A program made the position numbers and the translations under genes. Positions 1 through 8,448 of a stretch of DNA of 64,000 bases are shown one piece after another (positions within the stretch are counted from its first letter, which is position 1; every line of letters starts with the position of its first letter). The DNA is taken from assembly GCF_025244765.1 (NCBI RefSeq), contig NZ_CP104209.1, positions 2,548,501 to 2,612,500 of the forward strand, written 5' to 3'. A model generated the notes under the pieces. The model searched no databases. It was not told the DNA's origin and saw only the letters and a program-made list of their open reading frames with translations. This DNA comes from Empedobacter stercoris. GTDB taxonomy: Bacteria > Bacteroidota > Bacteroidia > Flavobacteriales > Weeksellaceae.

Positions 1-227
1 TGCGCATTCGATAAAGCGGTATCTTTGATGTGCAACTCACTCTTCGTTTTAGCTAAATCTTTTTCAAGAGTTTCTATTTTAAGATTTGCTAATTTCAACT
101 CTTTCGATGTATTCGACTGATCGTCTAAAGCTTTGTAGTAATTAATTTCTAATTCTTGGTGTTGTTTCTGAGGTACGCAACTTGTAATTGCGAAAAGGGT
201 AAAACAACAAAGTACAATTTTTTTCAT
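1..227 (-). CDS. Lipoprotein, N-terminal part (cut by window start)
   Basis: Reading leftward from an ATG at 227, the frame stays open to the window edge (75 residues seen). It starts with Lys-Lys, a hydrophobic stretch and a lipobox ending FAITSC, so it should be a lipidated envelope protein with the mature end at Cys17. The remainder is charged and heptad-like (repeated Leu/Ile with Lys/Glu), suggesting a coiled coil. Flavobacterial OmpA-family lipoproteins often begin this way, but the diagnostic C-terminal domain lies outside the window, so the family is open. It sits just upstream of xth in the same direction (10 bases between its start and the end of xth). Confidence 0.75.
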   Translation of the reverse strand, partial: MKKIVLCCFTLFAITSCVPQKQHQELEINYYKALDDQSNTSKELKLANLKIETLEKDLAKTKSELHIKDTALSNA

Positions 228-237
228 TTCTATAATC

Positions 238-1002
238 TTAAACGTCTAACTCTAATAAAACAGGACAATGATCCGAGTGCTTTGCATCTGGTAGAATTGT
301 AGCACGCGTCATTTTTTCTTCTAAAGTAGTACTTACCATATTGTAATCTATTCTCCAACCTTTATTATTGTTGCGAGAATTTGCTCGATAAGACCACCAT
401 GAATAATGATGAGGTTCTTTTACAAAATATCGGAAAGAATCAATCATGTTACACTCATCAATAAAAGCTGACATCCATTCTCTTTCGATGGGTAAAAATC
501 CCGAAACTTTTGCGTTACGAACAGGATCATGAATATCAATTGCTTCGTGACAGATGTTGTAATCACCACAAATTACTAAATTAGGATGTGATATTTTAAG
601 CTCTTTGATGTAATCCTTAAAATCATCACAAAACTGTAATTTAAAATCTAATCGATCAATATTAGTTCCACTTGGTAAATATAAACTAATGACGGAAACA
701 TTGTCAAAGTCAAGCCTCAAAACACGTCCTTCTCTGTCAATATAATCTATTCCAGTTCCGATTTGTACGTGATTAGGTTTTATTTTAGAAAAAATTGCGA
801 CACCGCTATATCCTTTTTTCTCTGCAGCATGCCAATAAATATGGTAGCCCAAATCCTCGAAGGGTTTTGTGTCTACTTGTTCTTGCATCGCTTTTGTTTC
901 TTGAATACAAAAAACATCTGGTTGTGCGGCTTCTAACCAATCAACCAAACCTTTGGTTATCGCAGCGCGAATTCCATTTACATTGTAACTGATGATTTTC
1001 AT
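238..1002 (-). CDS. xth: Exodeoxyribonuclease III (AP endonuclease)
   Basis: This cytoplasmic base-excision-repair enzyme cleaves DNA 5' of abasic sites and has 3'-5' exonuclease and 3'-phosphatase activity. The 254-residue length and all family motifs fit: SYNVNGIR at residues 5-12, metal-binding Glu in QETKA at 35, KKGYSG near 62, GDYN near 145 with the following His and Asp residues, RIDY near 217, and the catalytic Asp244-His245 pair in SDHCP. The ATG at 1002 gives the expected first motif at once, so the start is secure. The gene is intact, with no oddity seen. Confidence 0.95.
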   Translation of the reverse strand: MKIISYNVNGIRAAITKGLVDWLEAAQPDVFCIQETKAMQEQVDTKPFEDLGYHIYWHAAEKKGYSGVAIFSKIKPNHVQIGTGIDYIDREGRVLRLDFDNVSVISLYLPSGTNIDRLDFKLQFCDDFKDYIKELKISHPNLVICGDYNICHEAIDIHDPVRNAKVSGFLPIEREWMSAFIDECNMIDSFRYFVKEPHHYSWWSYRANSRNNNKGWRIDYNMVSTTLEEKMTRATILPDAKHSDHCPVLLELDV

Positions 1003-1115
1003 AGAAAGCGAAATTAATAAATATTTATGACGGATTGATTTAGAATGATAAATAAAGTGAATATTTTTTGTAACTTTTTAGAAATTAATACGTCTTAATA
1101 ATAAAAAGCATCAAT

Positions 1116-1868
1116 ATGAAATACATTGTTCTTCCCATTTTAATAGTCAGTTCGTTTGGATTAGCGAGTTGTTCGGTAGATTTAAATTCTAAATCTCCTG
1201 CTTCTAATTATTTAGATCGCGCAGAAGCAAGTGATAATACGATCAAAGAGGTACGGAAAATTTCTTCTTTTGAAGGAATTGATGTCAGTAGTGCAATAAA
1301 TGTAACGGTTTCTGATGGTAATTATGATGGCGAAATTTCTGTTGAAGCCCCAGATAATATATTGGATAGAATTGTAACCGAAGTAGAAAAAGGTATTTTA
1401 GTGATTAAAATTAAAGGTACTGTTAATCTGAAAAATGCTACGATTAAAGTTAACTTTCCACATAAAAAATTACGTTCATTCAATCTTTCTGGTGCAACGA
1501 ATGTAACCGTTATTCCAACCCAAAAAGTAGAAAAATTAGCAGTAGATTTATCGGGAGCAAGTAATTTGAAATTAGATGTAGTTTCTAATTCTATTTCTGT
1601 TGATAATTCTGGCGCTTCAAGCATGAAAATTACTGGAAATGTACAGGATTTAAACATCTCTGTTTCGGGAGCATCATCGTTTATTGGAAAAGAGCTTAAA
1701 GCTGCAAATGTAACAGTAGAGTGTTCTGGTGCAAGTTCAACAACTGTTTGGGCTGTGAATAGCTTGACTGCCGATAGTTCTGGAGCAAGTTCTGTTCGCT
1801 ATGTAGATGAAAATGGATTGAAAACGAAAGTAAGTACTTCTGGAATGTCTTCAATAAAAAAGATGTAA
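1116..1868 (+). CDS. GIN-domain (DUF2807) lipoprotein
   Basis: A signal peptide ends in a lipobox (GLASC, Cys19), so the protein is probably lipid-anchored in the envelope. From about residue 45 it matches the head GIN / putative auto-transporter adhesin family: KISSFEGIDVSSAI, then a right-handed beta-helix. Seven short repeats (LSGATN, LSGASN, NSGASS, VSGASS, CSGASS, SSGASS, TSGMSS) about 18-22 residues apart mark successive rungs. Its function is unknown; family members are common in Bacteroidota envelopes. It is a single gene with its own terminator, divergent from xth. Confidence 0.85.
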   Translation: MKYIVLPILIVSSFGLASCSVDLNSKSPASNYLDRAEASDNTIKEVRKISSFEGIDVSSAINVTVSDGNYDGEISVEAPDNILDRIVTEVEKGILVIKIKGTVNLKNATIKVNFPHKKLRSFNLSGATNVTVIPTQKVEKLAVDLSGASNLKLDVVSNSISVDNSGASSMKITGNVQDLNISVSGASSFIGKELKAANVTVECSGASSTTVWAVNSLTADSSGASSVRYVDENGLKTKVSTSGMSSIKKM

Positions 1869-1896
1869 GTCTTTTATAAATGTAAAATATTAGCAT

Positions 1897-1929
1897 AAAA
1901 AAATCGGATGAATTTTATCCGATTTTTTT
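1897..1929. terminator. Bidirectional intrinsic terminator
   Basis: The inverted repeat AAATCGGAT / ATCCGATTT (1901-1909 and 1917-1925, loop of 7) is flanked by A's on the left and T's on the right. It can end both the GIN-domain gene from the left and the FadL-like gene from the right, which converge here. Confidence 0.9.
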
Positions 1930-1949
1930 ATGCTTTTAAATGTTTTATA

Positions 1950-3341
1950 TTAAAACTGCCAACCTAATGTTAACAAGAATAAATTGTTGTCTAATTTAAC
2001 TTTTGGGGCATACGTATTAGGTAAAGAAACAAAATTGTAGCTTGTGTCAATATAATCTGTTCCACCTATTAACTGTTGGTATTTTTGAGTTTGGTATTGA
2101 TAAGCAGCATCAATATAGAATCCTCCAAAATCGTATCCTAAACCAAAACTTGCACGGTTAATATCTCCTTGAAAAGCTTTAGATAAAACAGCAGCGTTTG
2201 TTACCACATTGTTTTCATTTGCTAAATCGATAGAGAAATCTTTGTAAGGAGAAGTGACATAGTTGTATCCGGCTCTTACTTTGAAACGATCTACACGATA
2301 CTCTGCACCAACTCTAACTTCGCTCGAGTTCTTTACAAAATGATTGATGAAGTTGTTTGTATTATTGAAATATTGAGAAGGTTTTAATTTTGTGTCGTTA
2401 TTCATGTGGTACGTATAATCAGCACCAATTGATAAGTTTTTACCCACAACAAAACCTAAACTTCCTACTAAACGTCCACCACGAGTCATGTCATAATCTG
2501 AAGAATACATATAGTAAGAATCAACTGCTCCATCATTGTTAAAGTTTGCAGCATAATAATCTTCAGCAACATTGTACCAAACAGGAGAATGATAAGCTGC
2601 TCCTAAACGTACATTGTGGTTCACTTTGTAAATAGCTCCTAAAGAGAACGAAAAGCCTTGTCCTATTTCACTATAAGGTGCGCCATCTGCGTTATAAACA
2701 TAGGTTTGACCATTGTTATCATCACGTTCGGCATATTGTTCAAATCCTGAATAATTTGTTTCATGAAAATTTAATCCTGCACCTAAATAGATTTTATCAT
2801 CATAACTTGTACCTAAATTAACCGAGAATTTAGATTTGTATCCGTCAATATCTTTAATGTAACCATTAAAAGTTCCATCAGGATCAGTAAACTTAATCCC
2901 TTCGTTCGTGCCAATTGTTGAATAATTGTCTAAGCGTTGATTAAGAAAAGCTACTCCAACAGAAAACCTGTTCCATTTAGAACCAGGGTTTTCGAAAACA
3001 AATGTTCCTCCGAATTGTTGAAAATCAAAATTACTATCAGATTCTTTTATTTTTGTTCCAAAAGTAGTTGTGTTGTTAAATGTAGAAACTCCAGCTGTAA
3101 ATTGTACATCAGAATTAATTGCAACACCTAATCCTGCAGGGTTTTGTTCTACAGAGTTTATATCACTTCCTAAAGCTCCAACAGCTCCACCAACACCAAT
3201 ATATTTGGCATTTCCACTATTGATATCTTGAGAGTATAAATTAATTGCGTTTGTAGAGTACTGAGTGTCGTAACCTGTACCTTGTTGTGCAAAAGCAAAT
3301 GCACCAATTAAGGTGCAAAGGCTTGTAATTATTTTTTTCAT
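1950..3341 (-). CDS. OMPP1/FadL/TodX-type outer-membrane channel
   Basis: This 463-residue outer-membrane beta-barrel has a signal peptide (cleavage probably after FAFAQ). After it comes the family's N-terminal hatch region, with GNAKYIGVGGAVGALGSD and NPAGLG near residues 45-75. The rest alternates aromatic and polar residues typical of beta strands, ending in the C-terminal Phe of the barrel signature (LGWQF). Relatives import hydrophobic compounds such as fatty acids; the substrate here cannot be told. It lies 20 bases downstream of the leftward aromatic-rich lipoprotein gene, so the two may be cotranscribed. Confidence 0.9.
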   Translation of the reverse strand: MKKIITSLCTLIGAFAFAQQGTGYDTQYSTNAINLYSQDINSGNAKYIGVGGAVGALGSDINSVEQNPAGLGVAINSDVQFTAGVSTFNNTTTFGTKIKESDSNFDFQQFGGTFVFENPGSKWNRFSVGVAFLNQRLDNYSTIGTNEGIKFTDPDGTFNGYIKDIDGYKSKFSVNLGTSYDDKIYLGAGLNFHETNYSGFEQYAERDDNNGQTYVYNADGAPYSEIGQGFSFSLGAIYKVNHNVRLGAAYHSPVWYNVAEDYYAANFNNDGAVDSYYMYSSDYDMTRGGRLVGSLGFVVGKNLSIGADYTYHMNNDTKLKPSQYFNNTNNFINHFVKNSSEVRVGAEYRVDRFKVRAGYNYVTSPYKDFSIDLANENNVVTNAAVLSKAFQGDINRASFGLGYDFGGFYIDAAYQYQTQKYQQLIGGTDYIDTSYNFVSLPNTYAPKVKLDNNLFLLTLGWQF

Positions 3342-3361
3342 TATTAATTATCTAAATCAAA

Positions 3362-4612
3362 TTATCTTCTTCCTCCACCACGAGAGCCTCCGCCTCCCAT
3401 GCTTCCACGAGATCCACCTCCCATGCTTCCGCTGCTCATGCTACTTCCTCTACTTGGAGCGGGAGTTGAGTATGAAGGACGAGAGTTATTCATACTTCCT
3501 CTGTCGTAACTTCTACTTGGTTGTTGATATTGTTGTGCTTCTCTCGTTGGTCTTGTGTTGTATGTTGGTTGCTGTGTTTGAGCTGGTCTTACTTCACGAG
3601 TTGGACGAGTTGTGTTATTTTGTCCCTGATTAACAGAAGGTCTAACTTCTCTTGTTGGACGTGTATTGTTTATTTGTCCTTGATTGATCGTTGGTCTTAC
3701 TTCACGAGTTGGACGAGTTTCTCGAACAGTACTTGTACTTCCTGGTCTCACTTCACGAGTAGGACGAGTTGCAGAACCGTTAATATTACTAACTCTTGAA
3801 GGTCGAATTCCGTTAGAGACATTTCCTCTTCCGTAACTTCCTATTGGACGTGTTGAATTGATTGAGTTATTAAAACGACCTCCGTTTCTATATCCTGGCT
3901 GAGAATAAATCCCTCTTGGACGATAGTATCCATAATATCCATTACCATAGTAACCAGGATATCCATACCAATTATTCCATCCATAATATCCTGAATAGTA
4001 AGGTCTGTTCCAACCCCATCCGTAGTAACCATTGTACCAAGGGCTGCTCCAACCCCAACCGAATGAGATCCCAAATCCATTTCCGTACCATCCGCCATAC
4101 CAAGGGTTATAATAACCCCAATGATATGGATTATAAAATCCACCCCAGCCATAGCTGTACCAAGGATAGTTGTTCCAAATGTTAATTTCTACACCGTCAT
4201 TTCTTCCCCAATTATAACTGTTAGTTCCGCTTAGTGAAAGCGTATAATCATTGTTTCCGAAATAGTTGTATCCACCTAAATCGTATCCGTTAATTTTAAC
4301 TTTTGTTGTCGATTTTTCAGAAGTGCCATTTTGTGTACTATCCAAATCATCTTGGTAATAAAATTGCTCTGCTCCATTTCCTTCGGCATCAAAGTATGGA
4401 CTACCAATTTTTATTTCTCCAAGATTATCTTGTTCATTATCGTCTTGTGGTTGAGCTTGTTGATATGTTTTATCTGTTTTCGGGTTGTAATAAACACCGT
4501 CGCTTTCGTAACCACTTGGTTGATAAGTCGAACAAGAAGAAATTCCTAACGCGGCTACCAGTAATAGAGTAGTTGAAGAAATTTTATTAGAAATTTTATA
4601 AACTTTGTTCAT
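3362..4612 (-). CDS. Aromatic- and glycine-rich lipoprotein with TRPTREVRP repeats
   Basis: I start it at the ATG at 4612 (MNKVYKIS), because this puts a signal peptide with lipobox ALGISSC at the front; the open frame continues upstream to 4678 without such logic. About 416 residues. Residues 70-150 are acidic and ordinary. Next comes a stretch of about 100 residues built almost only of Tyr, Trp, Gly, Asn and Pro. After it lie a basic region with four perfect copies of TRPTREVRP and one degenerate copy, and a Gly/Ser/Arg tail ending GGGRR. The family is not recognised; similar proteins beside proS in Flavobacteria have been mislabelled 'prolyl-tRNA synthetase'. It is secreted and low-complexity, perhaps a matrix or adhesive surface protein (inference). 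Confidence 0.8.
   Translation of the reverse strand: MNKVYKISNKISSTTLLLVAALGISSCSTYQPSGYESDGVYYNPKTDKTYQQAQPQDDNEQDNLGEIKIGSPYFDAEGNGAEQFYYQDDLDSTQNGTSEKSTTKVKINGYDLGGYNYFGNNDYTLSLSGTNSYNWGRNDGVEINIWNNYPWYSYGWGGFYNPYHWGYYNPWYGGWYGNGFGISFGWGWSSPWYNGYYGWGWNRPYYSGYYGWNNWYGYPGYYGNGYYGYYRPRGIYSQPGYRNGGRFNNSINSTRPIGSYGRGNVSNGIRPSRVSNINGSATRPTREVRPGSTSTVRETRPTREVRPTINQGQINNTRPTREVRPSVNQGQNNTTRPTREVRPAQTQQPTYNTRPTREAQQYQQPSRSYDRGSMNNSRPSYSTPAPSRGSSMSSGSMGGGSRGSMGGGGSRGGGRR
3536..3775 (-). repeat. Coding repeat TRPTREVRP (5 units)
   Basis: Within the lipoprotein gene the nonamer TRPTREVRP occurs four times exactly and once degenerately (TRPTREAQQ), separated by Gln/Asn/Thr-rich linkers of 5 to 10 residues. 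The DNA units (for example CACGAGTTGGACGAGTT) are nearly identical, so unit number could vary by slippage or recombination. Confidence 0.85.
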
Positions 4613-4641
4613 AATTATAAATTTACATCGTTTGTAATAAT

Positions 4642-4649
4642 TAAATTTG
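4642..4649 (+). promoter_or_regulatory. Candidate -7 box of proS
   Basis: TAAATTTG matches the Bacteroidota -7 consensus TAnnTTTG and lies 66 bases before the proS ATG. No TTG -33 box is seen at the usual distance. An inverted repeat TGGCA/TGCCA (4661-4665, 4673-4677) lies just downstream in the leader. Confidence 0.45.
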
Positions 4650-4715
4650 CATAAATTTAATGGCAATAATAATGCCAAGTAAAGATACGAAACTTATCAA
4701 CAAATATAAAAGATT

Positions 4716-6194
4716 ATGGCAAAATTAACAACTCGTGCTGAGGATTATTCTAAGTGGTACAATGAGCTTGTTGTAAAAGCGAATCTAGCTGAAAATTCGA
4801 AGGTTAGAGGTTGTATGGTGATTAAACCATACGGATATGCTATTTGGGAAAAACTACAAGCAGAACTAGACAAAAGATTTAAAGAAACTGGTCATCAAAA
4901 TGCTTATTTCCCCTTATTTGTTCCTAAAAGTTTATTCGAAGCCGAAGAAAAAAATGCAGAAGGTTTTGCAAAAGAGTGTGCAGTTGTTACACATTATCGA
5001 TTAAAAAATGATCCAGATAACAAAGGAAAATTGATCGTGGATCCCGAAGCAAAGTTAGAAGAAGAATTAATTGTTCGTCCGACTTCCGAAGCAATCATTT
5101 GGAGTACTTACAAAGGGTGGATACAATCGTATCGCGATTTACCAATCTTAATTAATCAATGGGCAAATGTTGTTCGTTGGGAAATGCGTACACGCTTATT
5201 TTTAAGAACAGCTGAATTTTTATGGCAAGAAGGACATACTGCTCACGAAACACAAGAAGAAGCAATTGCAGAAGCACAACAAATGCAGGAAGTGTATGCT
5301 GATGTGGTAGAGAATTTTATGGCTATTCCAGTTGTAAAAGGTAGAAAATCAGATTCTGAACGTTTTGCTGGTGCTGATGATACGTATACAATCGAAGCAT
5401 TGATGCAAGATGGTAAAGCCTTACAAGCGGGAACTTCTCACTTTTTAGGTCAAAATTTTGCGAAAGCATTTGATGTGAAATTTGCAAGTAAAGAAGGTAA
5501 ACAAGAGTATGTTTGGGCAACTTCTTGGGGTGTTTCTACTCGTTTGATGGGGGCATTAATTATGACTCATTCTGACGATTTAGGATTGGTTTTACCTCCG
5601 AAATTGGCACCAATTCAAGTGGTGGTTGTTCCAATTTATAAAACTGAAGAACAATTAGAAGAGATTCGTCAAGTGGTTGATAAATTTACGTCAGAATTGA
5701 AATCGAAAGGAATTTCAATCAAATTTGATGATGATGATAAAACGAAACCAGGATGGAAATTTGCTGAATACGAACTGAAAGGTGTTCCTGTACGAATTGC
5801 AATAGGTCCAAAAGATTTAGAAAAAGGTCATGTTGAGGTAGCGCGCCGTGATACGTTAGAAAAACAATTTATTGCTTTAGATCATGTTTCAACAGAGGTA
5901 GAAAAATTATTAGAAGATATTCAAAATAATTTATTCCAACGTGCAGTAGACTTCCGCGATACGCATACAACAGAAGCTTCAACTTTCGAAGAATTTAAAG
6001 ATATTATCGAGCAAAAAGGAGGTTTTGTTTCTGCCTTATGGGATGGAACAGAAGAAACGGAAGAAGCAGTGAAAAATGCAACAAAAGCAACTATTCGTTG
6101 TATTCCTCAAGCGTTCGAAATACCAACAGAAGGAGTGGATATTTTCTCTGGAAAACCTGCAAAATACAGAGTTTTATATGCGAAAGCGTACTAA
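4716..6194 (+). CDS. proS: Prolyl-tRNA synthetase, short archaeal/eukaryal type
   Basis: It charges tRNA-Pro with proline in the cytoplasm. The 492-residue length, absence of the bacterial editing insertion, and sequences such as [15 protein letters not shown] (about 32-46), [10 protein letters not shown] (about 125), [20 protein letters not shown] (class II motif 2, about 157-176, quoted as one 20-residue match), the motif 3-like [14 protein letters not shown] (about 271) and the C-terminal [19 protein letters not shown] anticodon-binding part place it in the archaeal-type subgroup used by Bacteroidota. The start ATG at 4716 is the first in frame. Its terminator hairpin has been split by the insertion sequence that follows. 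Confidence 0.96.
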   Translation: MAKLTTRAEDYSKWYNELVVKANLAENSKVRGCMVIKPYGYAIWEKLQAELDKRFKETGHQNAYFPLFVPKSLFEAEEKNAEGFAKECAVVTHYRLKNDPDNKGKLIVDPEAKLEEELIVRPTSEAIIWSTYKGWIQSYRDLPILINQWANVVRWEMRTRLFLRTAEFLWQEGHTAHETQEEAIAEAQQMQEVYADVVENFMAIPVVKGRKSDSERFAGADDTYTIEALMQDGKALQAGTSHFLGQNFAKAFDVKFASKEGKQEYVWATSWGVSTRLMGALIMTHSDDLGLVLPPKLAPIQVVVVPIYKTEEQLEEIRQVVDKFTSELKSKGISIKFDDDDKTKPGWKFAEYELKGVPVRIAIGPKDLEKGHVEVARRDTLEKQFIALDHVSTEVEKLLEDIQNNLFQRAVDFRDTHTTEASTFEEFKDIIEQKGGFVSALWDGTEETEEAVKNATKATIRCIPQAFEIPTEGVDIFSGKPAKYRVLYAKAY

Positions 6195-6210
6195 AAATTA
6201 AATCTTACTA

Positions 6211-6230
6211 ATAAAAAAAGAAGCTATTTA
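6211..6230 (+). terminator. Left arm of the former proS terminator, split by an IS
   Basis: The arm ending AAAAAAAGAAGCTA here is exactly complementary to TAGCTTCTTTTTTT at 7679-7692. Joining the two flanks of the insertion sequence and counting the duplicated target once restores a hairpin with a 17-bp stem and loop TTTA, followed by T's: a standard intrinsic terminator. The insertion now separates the arms by about 1.45 kb. Confidence 0.85.
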
Positions 6231-6264
6231 TAGACTGCACCCAAAAGTTTGGACAGATTAAAAA

Positions 6265-7044
6265 TTAATAATTATAAAAATGAGTTCGATATTGTATCGG
6301 GCTCATTTTATTTAAGTTCGATTTTATTCTATCGTTATTGTAATAGTAAATGTATTGTTTTATTTCTTTTTTTAGCTCTTCAATAGAATTAAATTTTTGT
6401 AAATAAAATAGTTCCGATTTCAGTATTCCGAAGAAATTCTCGATAATAGCATTATCTAAGCAATTTCCTTTTCTACTCATACTTTGTATGATTCCTTTTT
6501 CATTTAATAAAGCCTGATATTGTTTCATTTGATATTGCCATCCTTGATCTGAATGTAATATCAAATCTTTAGTGTCTTTCGTTATTTTAAATGCCTTTTT
6601 AAGCATTTGAGTTACTTGATTAAAAACAGGTCGTTCGCTTAACTCATAGCTGATAATTTCTTGATTGTACAGATCCATTATCGGTGATAAATATAGTTTT
6701 TTATCTTTTACTTTAAACTCGGTAACATCTGTTACCCATTTTTGGTTGGGTTTATCAGCCTTAAATGCTCTTTGCAAGATGTTTGGTGCAATCTTTCCTT
6801 GTTCTCCTTTGTAAGATTTGTATTTTTTTCTTCGAATCAAACTCTTTAATCCTAAGCTATTCATCAGTTTAAGAACAGTTTTATGATTGATGATAGTTCC
6901 TGATTTTCTTAATTCATCGGTAATTCGTCGATAGCCATATCGCCCTTTATGCTGATGATAAATGGATTTTATCTTAAGTTTTAATTCCTCGTATTTATCT
7001 GTTTTACTACGTGAAATATGATAGTAAAAGCTGCTTCTAGCCAT
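6265..7044 (-). CDS. IS3-family transposase OrfB (DDE integrase domain)
   Basis: This is the catalytic half of the transposase. It has a HTH_21-like start (GRYGYRRITDELRK, about 35-48) followed by the rve integrase core: first Asp in TDVTEF (about 105), second Asp in LHSDQGWQYQ (about 165), and the Glu in NAIIENFFGILKSE (about 200-212). The -1 frame is open upstream through the end of orfA and encodes a familiar IS150-type stretch (TQAINELRPEFHLNLLLD) before this ATG. Production as an OrfAB fusion by -1 slippage on the A-rich tract at 7113-7127 is therefore likely. Confidence 0.92.
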   Translation of the reverse strand: MARSSFYYHISRSKTDKYEELKLKIKSIYHQHKGRYGYRRITDELRKSGTIINHKTVLKLMNSLGLKSLIRRKKYKSYKGEQGKIAPNILQRAFKADKPNQKWVTDVTEFKVKDKKLYLSPIMDLYNQEIISYELSERPVFNQVTQMLKKAFKITKDTKDLILHSDQGWQYQMKQYQALLNEKGIIQSMSRKGNCLDNAIIENFFGILKSELFYLQKFNSIEELKKEIKQYIYYYNNDRIKSNLNKMSPIQYRTHFYNY

Positions 7045-7094
7045 ATGTGTACAATCTAAAAGTAAATTTAGATGAAATTCTGGCCTTAATTCAT

Positions 7095-7631
7095 TTATGG
7101 CTTGCGTCCAAGTTTCTTTTGTTTTTCTTCCTCGGCTTGAATTAAGGCATTGAACTTTTTTAAGAGTGCAACTTCACAACGTAAACGTTCAATCTCCAAC
7201 AATAGTTCTTCTTCTCTTGTTAACGGTTGTTTCGATTTTTTAGGTCCACCCTTAGATGTGCTCATAGTCTTGGGACGGCCTTTTGGTTTGGGTTTTAATC
7301 CGTCTATTCCAAAGGTAGCAAAATCTTTTTGCCATTTTATAATAACCGATTCACTTGGAATATTAAATTTCAAGCGTGCTTCACGCAAACTAAGAAACTG
7401 TTTGGTTATAGTCTTAATAACTTTCAACTTAAATTCAACGCTATACGTTTGGTTTTTTTTAGGTTCTATACCTGAAATTCCTTGATTATGATAATCAGAA
7501 ACCCATTTCTTTAATAAAGAAGCATGTATATTTTCTTTTTTACTAATTGAACGTATTGTTCGATGTTTTTCTAAAACTTCTTTCACACAGCGTAACTTAA
7601 ATGCTACACCATATTTTACTTTTCTTGTCAT
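7095..7631 (-). CDS. IS3-family OrfA (helix-turn-helix, leucine zipper)
   Basis: This DNA-binding partner of the transposase recognises the element ends. I start at the ATG at 7631 (MTRKVKYG); an in-frame TTG at 7646 lies inside the terminal hairpin and is unlikely. Two successive HTH segments (about residues 10-50 and 60-100) are followed by a Lys/Pro-rich linker and a C-terminal leucine-zipper helix (LLLEIERLRCEVALLKKFNAL, about 143-163, seen as a heptad pattern). This double-HTH layout is the IS150/ISL-type OrfA. It ends 50 bases before the orfB ATG. Confidence 0.9.
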   Translation of the reverse strand: MTRKVKYGVAFKLRCVKEVLEKHRTIRSISKKENIHASLLKKWVSDYHNQGISGIEPKKNQTYSVEFKLKVIKTITKQFLSLREARLKFNIPSESVIIKWQKDFATFGIDGLKPKPKGRPKTMSTSKGGPKKSKQPLTREEELLLEIERLRCEVALLKKFNALIQAEEEKQKKLGRKP

Positions 7632-7637
7632 AAAAAA

Positions 7638-7669
7638 TGCCCCCAAAAGTGTCTAACTTTTTGGGGGCA
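7638..7669 (-). promoter_or_regulatory. Hairpin at the IS right end, before orfA
   Basis: TGCCCCCAAAAGT (7638-7650) and ACTTTTTGGGGGCA (7656-7669) form a near-perfect inverted repeat just 7 bases upstream of the orfA ATG. In transcripts entering from outside the element it would fold next to the start codon, whereas a transcript starting inside the repeat would not contain it. Other IS families use this arrangement to limit transposase made from read-through; that role here is inference. Confidence 0.6.
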
Positions 7670-7678
7670 GTGTATTTA

Positions 7679-7696
7679 TAGCTTCTTTTTTTATTT
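7679..7696 (+). terminator. Right arm and T-tract of the former proS terminator
   Basis: TAGCTTCTTTTTTTATT is the exact complement of the arm at 6214-6230. See the left-arm entry. Confidence 0.8.
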
Positions 7697-8145
7697 TGTC
7701 TTATGTTATTCTGATGTAATTGCTGTAGTAGGAAAACTATTTTTTTTAGTTTTTAACACGTTTAAAATAAATTCTTTGAATCTGGATACTCTTAAATATT
7801 TTGGAAATGAAGTTTCCTTTTTTTAGAGTAATATGTATTCATTCTTCAACGTTTTATGTGAGTACCCTCCCACTTAGACCGAATAAACCTCCCTATTTAT
7901 TCGGTATAGATGCGATAAAAACGCACTATAGAGGTAGTATAAAGGCGTTATAGAAGGATGAATGTAAGCAATCGAATTGAAAGAATCTTGAAAAAATAGA
8001 AGCGTTTCTAATTCATTGAAGCTGATTGATAAATATAGTATATTATGGTCGATTTCTATCAATCTTTTATTAAAATTAATTGAACAAATTTTCCAATAAA
8101 TTCTCAAACAAAAACTGTTCTAATTGTTATAATTAACTATGGTAG
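7697..8145. other. Gene-free stretch between IS and RHS remnant
   Basis: No open reading frame here has family features. A short hairpin GGAAA/TTTCC (7803-7817) is followed by seven T's and resembles a weak terminator. An inverted repeat ACCGAATAAA/TTTATTCGGT (7878-7887 and 7896-7905) is AT-rich with an 8-base loop. The leftward 77-codon frame at 7874-8107 looks like a chance ORF. Confidence 0.6.
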
Positions 8146-8448
8146 GGCGAAGAAAGGGAAGATTTAAACAAAGGAATAACAAAAATTACCTATAATTTCT
8201 TAAATTTACCTACAGAAGTTCTTTGGAATGCATCCAAAAAGATCAATTATACCTACGATGCAAGTGGTGTAAAGTTAAGAAAAATCGTAACAGATGGGAC
8301 TACCATTACTACAACCGATTATTTAGGTGGTTTTCAGTGCCAAAACAATGTATTACAGTTTTTCCCAACAGTAGAAGGATATGTTAATGTGACCAATGGT
8401 ATAGCATTTAGTTATGTGTACAATTATACTGATCATTTTGATTCATGA
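8146..8448 (+). pseudogene. RHS-repeat protein fragment (5'-truncated, interrupted)
   Basis: The frame from 8146 reads as classical RHS/YD-repeat protein: DLNKGITKITYNFLNLPTEV, then NYTYDASGVKLRKIV (the YD repeat YTYDASG), DYLGGFQ and FPTVEGYV, ending YVYNYTDHFDS-stop. A stop at 8143-8145 precedes it and there is no start codon or upstream RHS body, so the 5' part is gone. The conserved DHLGNVRVSYAWDN core is interrupted: DH is followed by a foreign ~60-bp insert and the frame resumes at 8499. RHS proteins form beta-shell cages delivering polymorphic toxins or surface structures. Confidence 0.85.

Larger units (their letters stand above)
6233..7672 (-). mobile_element. IS3-family (IS150-like) insertion sequence
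   Basis: A 1440-bp element with orfA (7095-7631) and orfB (6265-7044), both leftward. The imperfect 23-bp terminal inverted repeats at 6233-6255 and 7650-7672 agree at 17 positions (core ACTGC.CCCAAAA). The 8-bp direct repeat TATTTATA at 6225-6232 and 7673-7680 looks like the target duplication; a ninth base, G, also matches, so the edge is uncertain by one base. Both open reading frames are intact, so the copy may be active. Eight bases is longer than the 3-5 usual for IS3. Confidence 0.88.

Noticed and set aside
3841-4185. Open frames on both strands inside the aromatic-rich lipoprotein gene
   Set aside because: They arise from the biased, repetitive codons of the real gene and encode low-complexity strings of Met, Gly, His or Ser without any signal or domain.
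7874-8107. Leftward 77-codon open frame between IS and RHS remnant
   Set aside because: No start context, no recognisable motif, overlaps an inverted repeat, and its composition is that of translated AT-rich spacer DNA.
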